Source: an uncultured Chloroflexota bacterium
Lineage (GTDB): Bacteria > Chloroflexota > Anaerolineae > Anaerolineales > Villigracilaceae
Direction of reading: 5' to 3'
Length of the DNA stretch: 13,726 nucleotides
NCBI GenBank assembly: GCA_903837815.1
Contig: CAILWD010000397.1
Location: forward strand, 1-13,726
Below, in pieces: positions 1-6,322 of the stretch. The first letter of the stretch is position 1; every line of letters begins with the position of its first letter. The position numbers and the translations under genes were made by a program. The notes under the pieces are model-generated. The model was not told where the DNA came from, did no database searches, and saw nothing but the letters and a program-made list of their open reading frames with translations.

Positions 1-336
1 GTGGATACCAACTGCAATCCGCAAAATGTAGATTACGTCATCCCCTCGAACGATGACGCAATCCGCGCAATCAAACTTCTGGTAGCCAAGGTGGCGGATG
101 CCGTGCTGGAAGGCAAAGCCATGCGCAAGGAAGAAGAACCCGAACAGCCCGAACAGGCCACGCTGGAATCCAGGCCCAAGACCCGCGGTCCGCGCAAACC
201 TGTGGTCGAGGCCGAAGATGAGAACATGGGCGAAGACACCCTGTTGGGTGAATCCACGCTTGCCAAGTTGAACGTCAGCCGCAAGACCGATGACCCCGCG
301 CCAGCGGATGAAAACGCCGCAGCGGCCGCTCAATAA
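1..336 (+). CDS. rpsB: 30S ribosomal protein S2, C-terminal part (5' end outside window)
   Basis: The reading frame is open from the first base, so the true start lies upstream; the GTG at position 1 is an internal valine, not a start. The first 40 or so residues carry the conserved S2 C-terminal core: VDTNCNP, then DYVIPSNDDAIRAI, then a helix ending in ADAVLEG. S2 is a small-subunit protein needed for translation initiation. After the core comes a tail of about 70 residues rich in Glu, Pro and Ala that ends in an alanine run. Such tails vary between phyla and are probably disordered. The stop is TAA at 334-336, and tsf follows after about 20 bases, the usual rpsB-tsf order, which implies co-transcription. 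Identity is secure; only the upstream two thirds is missing. Confidence 0.95.
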   Translation: MDTNCNPQNVDYVIPSNDDAIRAIKLLVAKVADAVLEGKAMRKEEEPEQPEQATLESRPKTRGPRKPVVEAEDENMGEDTLLGESTLAKLNVSRKTDDPAPADENAAAAAQ

Positions 337-356
337 TCACCACAAGGAAATTGAAA

Positions 357-962
357 ATGGAAATTACGACACAGATGATCAAGGAATTGCGCGCCGCGAC
401 CAATGCGCCGATGCTCGATTGCCGCAAGGCGCTTCAGGAAGCGAACGGCGATTTCAACAAGGCGGTTGACTGGCTGCGTGAAAAAGGCATGGCGACTGCC
501 GCCAAACGCTCCGACCGCGACGCTTCGAACGGCGTTGTCGAGATGTATTCCCACGGCGGCGGGCGCGTGGGTGTGATGGTCGAGATCAATTGCGAAACCG
601 ATTTTGTCGCCCGCTCCGAACAGTTCCGCACCCTGGCGCACGAGATTGCCCTGCAGATTGCCGCCAGTTCCCCCAAATACATCAAGGTTGAGGAAATCCC
701 CGCCGCTGAACTCGAACACGAGGCTGGCATTGCCCGCGCCCGCGCACTCGAAGAAGGCAAGCCCGAAAACGTCCTCGCGAAGATTGTGGACGGCCGTGTC
801 GAGAAGTACAAGGATGAAGTCTGCCTGATGCGCCAGACCTATATCCGCGACGAGACCATTACTGTCGAAAAACTCGTCCTGCAAAATGTCGCCGCCATTG
901 GAGAAAACGTTATCATCAGGCGTTTCCAGCGATGGGAACTCGGCGAAAGCACCAAAGAATAG
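357..962 (+). CDS. tsf: Translation elongation factor Ts (short form)
   Basis: EF-Ts is the nucleotide exchange factor that recycles EF-Tu-GDP in the cytoplasm. The ATG at 357 is chosen because AAGGAA at 344-349 sits 7 bases upstream; the in-frame TTG at 351 would be only one base from that site. The product is 201 residues. An N-terminal UBA-like domain (about 1-50, with ELRAATNAPMLDCRKAL) is followed by the hallmark NCETDFVAR motif near residues 78-86, which contacts EF-Tu, and a C-terminal GENVIIRRF segment. At about 200 residues it is the compact type known from Thermus and many Chloroflexota, with one core subdomain, not the roughly 280-residue E. coli type. It lies between rpsB and pyrH, and a strong terminator follows directly. 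Confidence 0.96.
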   Translation: MEITTQMIKELRAATNAPMLDCRKALQEANGDFNKAVDWLREKGMATAAKRSDRDASNGVVEMYSHGGGRVGVMVEINCETDFVARSEQFRTLAHEIALQIAASSPKYIKVEEIPAAELEHEAGIARARALEEGKPENVLAKIVDGRVEKYKDEVCLMRQTYIRDETITVEKLVLQNVAAIGENVIIRRFQRWELGESTKE

Positions 963-966
963 TCTT

Positions 967-996
967 AAAAAGCCAGCCTTCGGGTTGGCTTTTTTT
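967..996 (+). terminator. Rho-independent terminator after tsf (UUCG tetraloop)
   Basis: The stem pairs 972-978 (GCCAGCC) with 983-989 (GGTTGGC), including one G-T wobble, around a TTCG loop closed by C-G, an exceptionally stable tetraloop. Five A's before it face a run of seven T's after it, so the stem can extend and the U-tract is clear. It begins 5 bases after the tsf stop. It separates rpsB-tsf from pyrH, so pyrH needs read-through or its own promoter; I found only weak promoter-like sequence in the short gap. Confidence 0.9.
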
Positions 997-1042
997 ATAA
1001 TAGACAGGATGATATATTCGTAATTTGAACCCGGAGGAAAAA

Positions 1043-1771
1043 ATGGCCGAACTAAAGTACAAAAGAATTCTTCTAAAATTGAGCGGCGAAGCGCTTAGCG
1101 GTAGTAATGGCGGATTTGGGATTAATGTCGATGAAGTGGAGTCTGTTGCCGCCCGAATAAAGGAAGTCCGTGATTTGGGTGTGGAAGTGGCGGTGGTCAT
1201 CGGCGCGGGCAACCTTTGGCGCGGCAAGCAAGGACTAGAACGCGGCATGGATCGCGCCACTGCTGACTATATGGGCATGCTTGCCACGGTCATGAATGCC
1301 ATGTCGTTGATGGATGCACTGGAGCGTCAGGGCGTATTTACCCGCGTGATGTCTGCCATCGAAATGCGCGCCATTGCCGAGCCGTATATCCGCCGCCGCG
1401 CCATTCGTCACATGGAAAAAGGACGGGTGGTCATCTTTGGCGCCGGGACGGGGAACCCGTATTTTTCCACCGATACTGCGGCCGCGTTGCGCGCGACAGA
1501 GATCGACGCGGACGTGGTCATCAAAGCCACGAAGGTGGATGGCGTGTACGATTCAGATCCGAAGAAAAATCCAACCGCGGTAAAATTCGACCGGCTTAGT
1601 TACATCCAGGTACTCAATATGCGCCTCCAGGTGATGGATAGCACGGCCATTACCTTGTGCATGGAAAATGATCTGCCGATCTTGGTGCTGAATTTATGGG
1701 ATTCAAATGCTCTGTTTGGCGCTTTGCGGGGCGAAGCGGTTGGCACTTTGGTTAGCGGAAACGACACCTAA
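1043..1771 (+). CDS. pyrH: Uridylate (UMP) kinase
   Basis: PyrH phosphorylates UMP to UDP with ATP in de novo pyrimidine synthesis; it is a cytoplasmic hexamer of the amino-acid-kinase fold. The ATG at 1043 is chosen because GGAGG at 1033-1037 lies 5 bases upstream; an in-frame TTG at 1025 lies before that site and is rejected. The product is 242 residues, the normal length. Visible signatures are KLSGEAL (12-18), the glycine-rich GAGNLWRG (54-61), DYMGMLATVMNA (76-87), GTGNPYFSTDTAAALRA (135-151), and KATKVDGVYDSDP (161-173), which helps form the nucleotide site. Gene order rpsB-tsf-pyrH is the widely conserved one. The usual next gene, frr, is not here; a terminator and a convergent gene follow. 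Confidence 0.96.
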   Translation: MAELKYKRILLKLSGEALSGSNGGFGINVDEVESVAARIKEVRDLGVEVAVVIGAGNLWRGKQGLERGMDRATADYMGMLATVMNAMSLMDALERQGVFTRVMSAIEMRAIAEPYIRRRAIRHMEKGRVVIFGAGTGNPYFSTDTAAALRATEIDADVVIKATKVDGVYDSDPKKNPTAVKFDRLSYIQVLNMRLQVMDSTAITLCMENDLPILVLNLWDSNALFGALRGEAVGTLVSGNDT

Positions 1772-1809
1772 GTTAACGGCGGCCATTGCGACTTTTGAAC
1801 ATCGTTTGG

Positions 1810-1850
1810 TCGGGCGCTCTTTCCGTTTGACGGATGGCGCGCCCGATTTT
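1810..1850 (+). terminator. Likely Rho-independent terminator after pyrH
   Basis: Bases 1810-1817 (TCGGGCGC) pair perfectly with 1839-1846 (GCGCCCGA), with a further short CCG/CGG pairing inside the loop, followed by TTTT. It lies 38 bases after the pyrH stop and just before the end of the convergent gene. Read on the minus strand the stem is not followed by a T-run, so I call it only for the plus strand. Confidence 0.72.
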
Positions 1851-1856
1851 CATTAA

Positions 1857-3332
1857 CTACAATGAACCTGGAAGCGCGGGAAGCAGAATTGTCTGACCGG
1901 GTTTCAATTGGGCGTCGATGGCGAGTTGATTATTGTCGGCAATGGATTGAGGGGAAACCTTCCAATCGAAGGCGATGGTCTCGATCGTGTCGCCAGTGCG
2001 GACGGCGTACTTGACGGGTTGACCATTTAAATGGTAGGTGATCCATTTCCAGCGGAAAATATCAAAGCCCATTACGCCCGTGCGCCCGTTTTCTTCGCTG
2101 TTCCATTCCTTGTTGATTACACCGTTGACTGTGTCGCCGGGGGTGTACAAAACGACTTCGTTGATAAAGCAATCCCATTCAGGCTTGTTTTGCACCATGT
2201 TGGTGATACTGACTCGCTCGCCCTTTTCATTGACATCGGCAACCAGGAAGATGTGGTCAAAGCGTTCATCATTACTGGCATAGAGGGTGGAATAGGAGTA
2301 GATGATATCGCCTTTTTCCATATCTCCGTTGGCGGCAAAGTCATAGCTGGGCATGGGAGTGTCTGTGTGGAAGACGTCGTAGGTTTCAGGGTCGAAGCCC
2401 GCCCACGGACGCCCATTCCATTTGGGATTGGCATCTTCGAAAATGTGGGCGCTTGCATACCAACTGCCGATGCGATAGGGGAAGGAGTTGGCCTCCCGGA
2501 TGAGGGTCCAGGCGAGTGGGCCACACATGGATGCGGCATCCCAGTAGCCGATCTGTTCCTGCGAAATGCGATTTGCCTCTTCACAGTCGGAGGCAAGATA
2601 CTGGCGGCCATCGCTCAGGTAGTCGGGGATTCCCCAATCGAGATCGAACATCTCGCCGACAGTTTCATTATCCACCCAGCCTTCATCGATCATCCAATGA
2701 CAGGGGAGTTTTTTCATCACAGGGTAGATGTGCTTATCATCCGGCAAGCCGGTAGACCAGTAGGCCTTGACGTATTCCCCCCAAATCGATTCATAGACTC
2801 CTTCCACCATGGGAATGGCTGTCAGGCGGAAATGCCCTCCATAATTGCGGAGCCATACCACAAACCCGTTTTGCAGGAAAACCGTCACGGTTTCGTCGGC
2901 GAGATAGGTAAACGGAGATTGATACAGGTTGAGGGAAAACTCATAGACAAATGGGTCGTCTTCCACGCTGACCATGCTGTCTAGGACGCTGTTGTAAATA
3001 TAATCCAGCCTGCGGGAAGACAGGTCAAGATCGGGAAGTTGCTCTTGCGCATTTGTCAGCATTTCTGCCGCAGACTGGTTTGACGTGGATTCCGCACAGC
3101 CGGCTGGGTTTCCGAAGGCATAGGGCGGCAACGCAATGGACTGGGACGAAAACAAAACCGGAACCTCCCGGATTGACGGGACTTCTGCGTTTTCAACCAG
3201 GGAAATATTTTTCGAAACATGCGTATTATTGGAGATTGCTGTCGTGTTGGTAGATTCCCCCGCAGATAGATTCAAAAAAAACGTTGTTGCCACCAATATT
3301 GCCAGAACTGTCTGCTCAAAAATCTTATACAT
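1857..3332 (-). CDS. Secreted C39/papain-like Cys-His protein with C-terminal LysM domain
   Basis: A 491-residue predicted exported protein. Residues 1-25 form a signal peptide (hydrophobic VLAILVATTFFLNL, then polar residues). A low-complexity Ser/Asn/Thr stretch follows to about residue 60. The middle has no domain I can name with certainty, but CGP at 270-272, inside an ASMCGPLAWTLI helix-like segment, and His360 in FDHIFLVADV are arranged like the nucleophile and base of C39-like or papain-fold peptidases. This is a structural guess; the third catalytic residue is not obvious. Residues about 443-488 are a clear LysM domain (YAVRTGDTIETIA, then VSPQSIADNN, then LKPGQTILLP), which binds peptidoglycan or chitin-like glycans. 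A cell-wall or envelope role is therefore likely. The start has AAAAGG about 7 bases upstream. The gene converges on pyrH, and its leader holds a cyclic-di-GMP riboswitch. Confidence 0.8.
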   Translation of the reverse strand: MYKIFEQTVLAILVATTFFLNLSAGESTNTTAISNNTHVSKNISLVENAEVPSIREVPVLFSSQSIALPPYAFGNPAGCAESTSNQSAAEMLTNAQEQLPDLDLSSRRLDYIYNSVLDSMVSVEDDPFVYEFSLNLYQSPFTYLADETVTVFLQNGFVVWLRNYGGHFRLTAIPMVEGVYESIWGEYVKAYWSTGLPDDKHIYPVMKKLPCHWMIDEGWVDNETVGEMFDLDWGIPDYLSDGRQYLASDCEEANRISQEQIGYWDAASMCGPLAWTLIREANSFPYRIGSWYASAHIFEDANPKWNGRPWAGFDPETYDVFHTDTPMPSYDFAANGDMEKGDIIYSYSTLYASNDERFDHIFLVADVNEKGERVSITNMVQNKPEWDCFINEVVLYTPGDTVNGVINKEWNSEENGRTGVMGFDIFRWKWITYHLNGQPVKYAVRTGDTIETIAFDWKVSPQSIADNNQLAIDAQLKPGQTILLPALPGSL

Positions 3333-3427
3333 TTTACGCCTTTTCCATCGCCACTTGCTACGTGAGAGGGGCCAGGCGCAACCTTTTGAGATTGTTGTAT
3401 AAATCTTCTGTGATGCAGGTATTTCAT
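3333..3427 (-). promoter_or_regulatory. Riboswitch expression platform and leader of the LysM gene
   Basis: The stretch between the aptamer and the start codon at 3332 has no hairpin plus U-run, so transcription termination is unlikely. GGCGATGG (3352-3345, minus strand), directly before the AAAAGG ribosome site, can pair with CCAT...CGCC in the 3' part of the aptamer (3452-3442), skipping three bases. That pairing would break the aptamer and cover the region next to the ribosome site. A second, weaker option pairs GCGCC (3379-3375) with GGCGT (3340-3336), which overlaps the ribosome site. These are pairings seen by eye without energy calculation. Confidence 0.4.
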
Positions 3428-3512
3428 GCTTTCGGCGGCCTGGCGATCATGGGCGCTTCTGCGCCTTTAGACCCATAACTTTGCGTCCCTGCCTTTCGAC
3501 AGGTTTACCTTT
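3428..3512 (-). promoter_or_regulatory. Cyclic di-GMP-I (GEMM-I) riboswitch aptamer
   Basis: Read on the minus strand from 3509 downward, the sequence follows the GEMM-I plan. GGTAAACC opens it, then the hairpin CCTGTC-GAAA-GGCAGG (3503-3488) with a GAAA tetraloop, then the near-invariant GGGACGCAAAG (3489-3479). A second hairpin follows, with base TTATG/CATGA and tip GGCGC-AGAA-GCGCC, and GGTCTAAA on one side in the place of the tetraloop receptor. It closes with GATCGCCAGGCCGCCG. The P1 pairing is short (GGT with GCC, plus mismatches), which is weaker than typical. The class binds the second messenger cyclic di-GMP. It sits about 95 bases upstream of the LysM protein on the same strand, so that gene is the expected target. 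No T-rich terminator separates them, which suggests control of translation. Confidence 0.87.
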
Positions 3513-3528
3513 TTCGTTTTCGTTCTCC

Positions 3529-3559
3529 AGTATACAGAAAAAAGAGAAAAGAATGTCAG
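3529..3559 (-). promoter_or_regulatory. Candidate promoter for the riboswitch-LysM transcript
   Basis: On the minus strand, CTGACA (3559-3554; one mismatch to TTGACA) is followed after 19 bases by TATACT (3534-3529; one mismatch to TATAAT). The spacer is longer than the ideal 17. A start near 3522 would place the aptamer about 13 bases from the 5' end of the transcript, as usual for riboswitches. Confidence 0.5.
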
Positions 3560-3689
3560 CGTTCAAATACCAGATATCGCAATGAAAAACTACCCGATTC
3601 TTTCTTTTTTCATACTCAGTACCGAGGCATAAGCTAGAGAAAACATTTAGGTAATTATACGGATGGCGAAGTCGGAGGAAATACACTAA

Positions 3690-3695
3690 TATAAT
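3690..3695 (+). promoter_or_regulatory. Candidate -10 element for the kinase operon
   Basis: A perfect TATAAT lies 39 bases before the kinase 1 start, but there is no good -35 hexamer 16-18 bases upstream, so an activator or another sigma factor may be needed if it is used. The interval 3560-3689 is AT-rich; apart from this promoter, the minus-strand promoter and the palindrome near 3711, I see nothing else in it. Confidence 0.4.
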
Positions 3696-3710
3696 ATGGT
3701 TTTTTTATTA

Positions 3711-3725
3711 TCTGGAATTTCCAGA
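3711..3725 (+). promoter_or_regulatory. 15-base perfect palindrome at the kinase 1 ribosome-binding site
   Basis: TCTGGAA and TTCCAGA are exact inverted repeats around one central T. The site lies just downstream of the candidate -10 and overlaps the start of the AGAGGAG ribosome-binding site (3723-3729). With a one-base centre it cannot form a tight hairpin, so it reads more like a DNA operator for a dimeric regulator. Function is inferred. Confidence 0.4.
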
Positions 3726-3734
3726 GGAGTTTTT

Positions 3735-5078
3735 ATGAAGATGAAGACCAAAGCCCAGTTGATGTCTGAACTTGAAGCCGCCGAAAAGCGAATTGCAAAA
3801 CTCGAGCAAGCTCTGCAAAAACAAAGCCCACCGAACGACGGCGAACAGGAACGAGACTTGCTCGCGGAGAGGGAAAGACTAAGCCTGGCTCTTGAAGCCG
3901 CGCAAGCCGGCATGTGGGAATGGGATCTGCGCACAAACAAAAATACGTGGTCGGACGAACTATGGCCGTTATATGGGTTGGAGCTGCATGGTTGCGAACC
4001 TTCCTATGACGCGTGGCGTAGCACGATCCATCCTGAAGACCGTTTGCAAGCCGAACAGGCTGTGCAGACTGCGGCGCAAAACACAACCGAGCTTAGAGCC
4101 GAGTGGCGCGTGATGGAACCGGGGGGCGCGATACGCTGGCTGATGTCACGCGGGAAACCCATTCTGGATTCCACAGGACAGGCGCAGCGCTTTATTGGCG
4201 TGGTAATCGACATCACCGATCGCAAACAGTTTGAGGAGAAACTGCTTGAAAGCGAAGCCCGTTACCGCCTCATCGCTGACAATGCGGTTGATGTCATCTG
4301 GGTGCTCGACCCAATTGCGGGAAAATTTATTTACGTCAGCCCTTCAGTGGAAAAATTGCGCGGCTATACCCCGGAAGAAGTGATGACACAGCCGATGGAT
4401 GCGGCGCTTACCCCGGAGTCGCTAAAGATGGTGAGCGAGTCGCTGACAGCAAACTTACCTTTGTTCATCGCAAGGGGAAGCGGAACCGAATCGTTTATCG
4501 ACGAGGTGGACCAGCCTTGCAAAGATAACTCCATCGTCCACACCGAGGTGACCACCACCTATTTATTCAACGGACATGGAAATGTGGAAATTATAGGCGT
4601 CTCGCGCAACATCACCGAACGTAAAAAGGCGGAGGAAAAACTGCGCGAGAGCGAGGAAAAGTATCGCCTGCTTTCCGAGGAACTGGAGATACGCGTAAGG
4701 GAGCGCGCCGCTGAAGTGCAGGACCTGTACGATAACGCCCCCACAGGGTATTACTCCCTCGATGAGGACGGGCGTTTTATTCAGATCAACCAGACCGGGT
4801 TAAACTGGCTGCGATATTCGCGGGAAGAAATACTGGGACGACCCTTCATCGAATTTGTTACACCGGCCGGGCTGGAATCCTTCCAGAAAAATTTCACAGC
4901 CTTCAAACAACGCGGCTGGGTGCGCGACATGGAGTTCGAATTCATACGCAAGGACGGCTCCATTTTGCCGACGCTGGTTAACGCCACCGCGATTTATGAC
5001 AAACAGGGGCAGTACGTGATGAGCCGTCCACCTTGTTCGATAACGCCGAACGCAAGCAGGCCCAGCAATCCCTGCTGA
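3735..5078 (+). CDS. Hybrid histidine kinase 1, N-terminal sensory part (3 PAS domains; frameshifted)
   Basis: A soluble sensory fragment of 447 residues. The ATG at 3735 is chosen because AGAGGAG (3723-3729) lies 5 bases upstream; the in-frame ATG at 3696 has no well-spaced site. A coiled coil (about 1-50, starting with a KTKAQ motif shared with kinase 2) leads into PAS 1 (about 50-163, with IHPEDR and a PAC end VVIDITDRK), PAS 2 (about 173-293, with NITERKKAEE) and PAS 3 (about 328-435, starting LYDNAPTGYYSLD). There is no signal peptide or membrane segment, so it acts in the cytoplasm; the PAS ligands are unknown. From about residue 431 the frame departs from the paralogue (RPPCSITPN instead of RSTLFDITE) and stops. 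The kinase domains continue in the next frame. Restoring one base near 5027 gives a single 862-residue hybrid kinase, which I think is the ancestral gene. Confidence 0.8.
   Translation: MKMKTKAQLMSELEAAEKRIAKLEQALQKQSPPNDGEQERDLLAERERLSLALEAAQAGMWEWDLRTNKNTWSDELWPLYGLELHGCEPSYDAWRSTIHPEDRLQAEQAVQTAAQNTTELRAEWRVMEPGGAIRWLMSRGKPILDSTGQAQRFIGVVIDITDRKQFEEKLLESEARYRLIADNAVDVIWVLDPIAGKFIYVSPSVEKLRGYTPEEVMTQPMDAALTPESLKMVSESLTANLPLFIARGSGTESFIDEVDQPCKDNSIVHTEVTTTYLFNGHGNVEIIGVSRNITERKKAEEKLRESEEKYRLLSEELEIRVRERAAEVQDLYDNAPTGYYSLDEDGRFIQINQTGLNWLRYSREEILGRPFIEFVTPAGLESFQKNFTAFKQRGWVRDMEFEFIRKDGSILPTLVNATAIYDKQGQYVMSRPPCSITPNASRPSNPC
5025..5035 (+). other. Frameshift point joining the two halves of kinase 1
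   Basis: The bases read CGT CCA CCT here. The paralogous stretch in kinase 2 encodes R-S-T-L-F-D. Inserting one base (CGT TCC ACC TTG TTC GAT) restores exactly R-S-T-L-F-D and joins the two frames, so one base, probably a T, is missing at about 5027-5028. There is no X-XXY-YYZ slippery heptamer, which argues against programmed frameshifting. Confidence 0.85.
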
Positions 5079-6322
5079 TCTCGGAAGCGGAATTGCGCCA
5101 GAGCCGCGACGAACTTCGTCTTGCCAACGACTCGCTCGAAAGAGCCTCGCGCATGAAGGATGAATTTCTGGCAAGCATGAGCCACGAACTGCGCACCCCG
5201 CTCACCGGCATCCTTGGCCTCTCTGAGGCTTTGCAATTAAAGACCTATGGGGAATTGAATGAAAAGCAAGCCAAAGCCCTGAAAAACATCGAAGAAAGCG
5301 GGCGCCACCTGCTGGCATTGATCAACGACATCCTCGATCTTTCCAAGATCGAAGCGGGAAAACTGGATTTGCGCTTCACGCCCTGCTCTATTGCCGATGT
5401 CTGCCAGGCAAGCCTGCAATTGATCAAGGGCATGGCACACCAGAAAAATCAAAAAGTGGATTATTCCCCGCCCATTGCAGGCATCCTCGTTCAGGCTGAC
5501 CCGCGCCGCATCAAGCAGATTCTCGTCAACCTGCTGAGCAATGCGGTGAAGTTCACCTCGAAGGGCGGGGAATTGGGTTTGGAAGTCTGCCTGGATGATG
5601 ATGGGAGAAATGTCAGCCTGACTGTTTGGGACAAGGGTATCGGCATCAAGGATGAAAACCTGGGACAACTCTTCCAACCCTTTACCCAGATCGACAGCAG
5701 TCTCACACGCGAATATTCCGGCAGCGGGCTTGGCCTCTCGCTCGTATCCCGCCTGGTCGAGTTGCATCACGGCAGCATAAAGGTCGAAAGTGTTTTCGGC
5801 GAGGGCAGCCGCTTTACCGTCACCCTGCCATGTTCCCTTCCCGTTGCCGCTTCTGAACCTGCCATGTCCCGGCCTGAATCCGAAGAGGATGCGGGGCAGG
5901 TGAGTCGCTTCACATCTTCCGCCCTGCCCATGATCTTCGTTGTGGACGACGCCGAAGTGACCCTGGAGATGGTCGGCGATTATCTCAAAGCTAAAAAGTA
6001 TCGCGTTGCCACAGCGCGCAGCGGCCTTGAATTTCTCATGCAGGCGGCGGAAGCGCGCCCCGATCTAATCATCATGGATATTCAAATGCCCGGCATGGAC
6101 GGGATGGAAGCCATTCGCCAGATCCGCGCCCATGCAGACCCGGCGGTTGCCGCAACCCCAATCATTGCCCTGACCGCCCTTGTCATGAGCGGAGACCGCG
6201 AACGCTGCCTCGCAGCAGGCGCAAACGACTACATGAGCAAGCCGGTGAGCCTGCGCAAATTGAGAAAAGCAATCGACGATCTTTTACCTCCCCGCCCCGA
6301 AGAAAAATATGAACAAAAATAA
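5033..6322 (+). CDS. Hybrid histidine kinase 1, catalytic part (HisKA-HATPase_c-REC; frameshifted)
   Basis: The 3' half of the same kinase. The 429-residue frame opens at a TTG with no recognisable ribosome-binding site, so this start is nominal. A coiled linker (1-40) leads to HisKA with the H-box MSHELRTPLTG and phospho-acceptor His51. HATPase_c follows, with N-box LLSNAVKFT (Asn170), G1 box WDKGIGI, F-box LFQPFTQID and G2 box SGSGLGL. A C-terminal receiver begins near 298, with acidic VVDDAEV, phospho-acceptor Asp349 in IMDIQMPG, and SKPV lysine. As a fused protein these would be His484 and Asp782. All catalytic residues are intact, so the damage is limited to the frame break. The last 14 bases overlap the start of kinase 2, indicating translational coupling. 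Confidence 0.85.
   Translation: MFDNAERKQAQQSLLISEAELRQSRDELRLANDSLERASRMKDEFLASMSHELRTPLTGILGLSEALQLKTYGELNEKQAKALKNIEESGRHLLALINDILDLSKIEAGKLDLRFTPCSIADVCQASLQLIKGMAHQKNQKVDYSPPIAGILVQADPRRIKQILVNLLSNAVKFTSKGGELGLEVCLDDDGRNVSLTVWDKGIGIKDENLGQLFQPFTQIDSSLTREYSGSGLGLSLVSRLVELHHGSIKVESVFGEGSRFTVTLPCSLPVAASEPAMSRPESEEDAGQVSRFTSSALPMIFVVDDAEVTLEMVGDYLKAKKYRVATARSGLEFLMQAAEARPDLIIMDIQMPGMDGMEAIRQIRAHADPAVAATPIIALTALVMSGDRERCLAAGANDYMSKPVSLRKLRKAIDDLLPPRPEEKYEQK

Noticed and set aside
330..884. A 184-residue minus-strand open frame opposite tsf
   Set aside because: The plus strand there encodes a complete EF-Ts, and the antisense product has no recognisable family.
996..1001. TATAAT just after the tsf terminator as a pyrH promoter
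   Set aside because: The matching -35 position falls in the terminator stem and has no resemblance to TTGACA. TATATT at 1013-1018 has the same problem.
1810..1846. Bidirectional terminator serving the convergent LysM gene
   Set aside because: On the minus strand the stem is not followed by a T-run, so only the plus-strand reading is supported.
2031..2984. A 317-residue plus-strand open frame opposite the LysM gene
   Set aside because: It has no good ribosome-binding site and no recognisable domains, and it lies entirely opposite a gene with a signal peptide and LysM domain. Shadow frame.
5022..5035. Programmed ribosomal frameshifting to join the kinase 1 halves
   Set aside because: No slippery heptamer, and no clear stimulatory hairpin or internal ribosome-binding-like site in place. 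A single-base deletion or sequencing error fits better.
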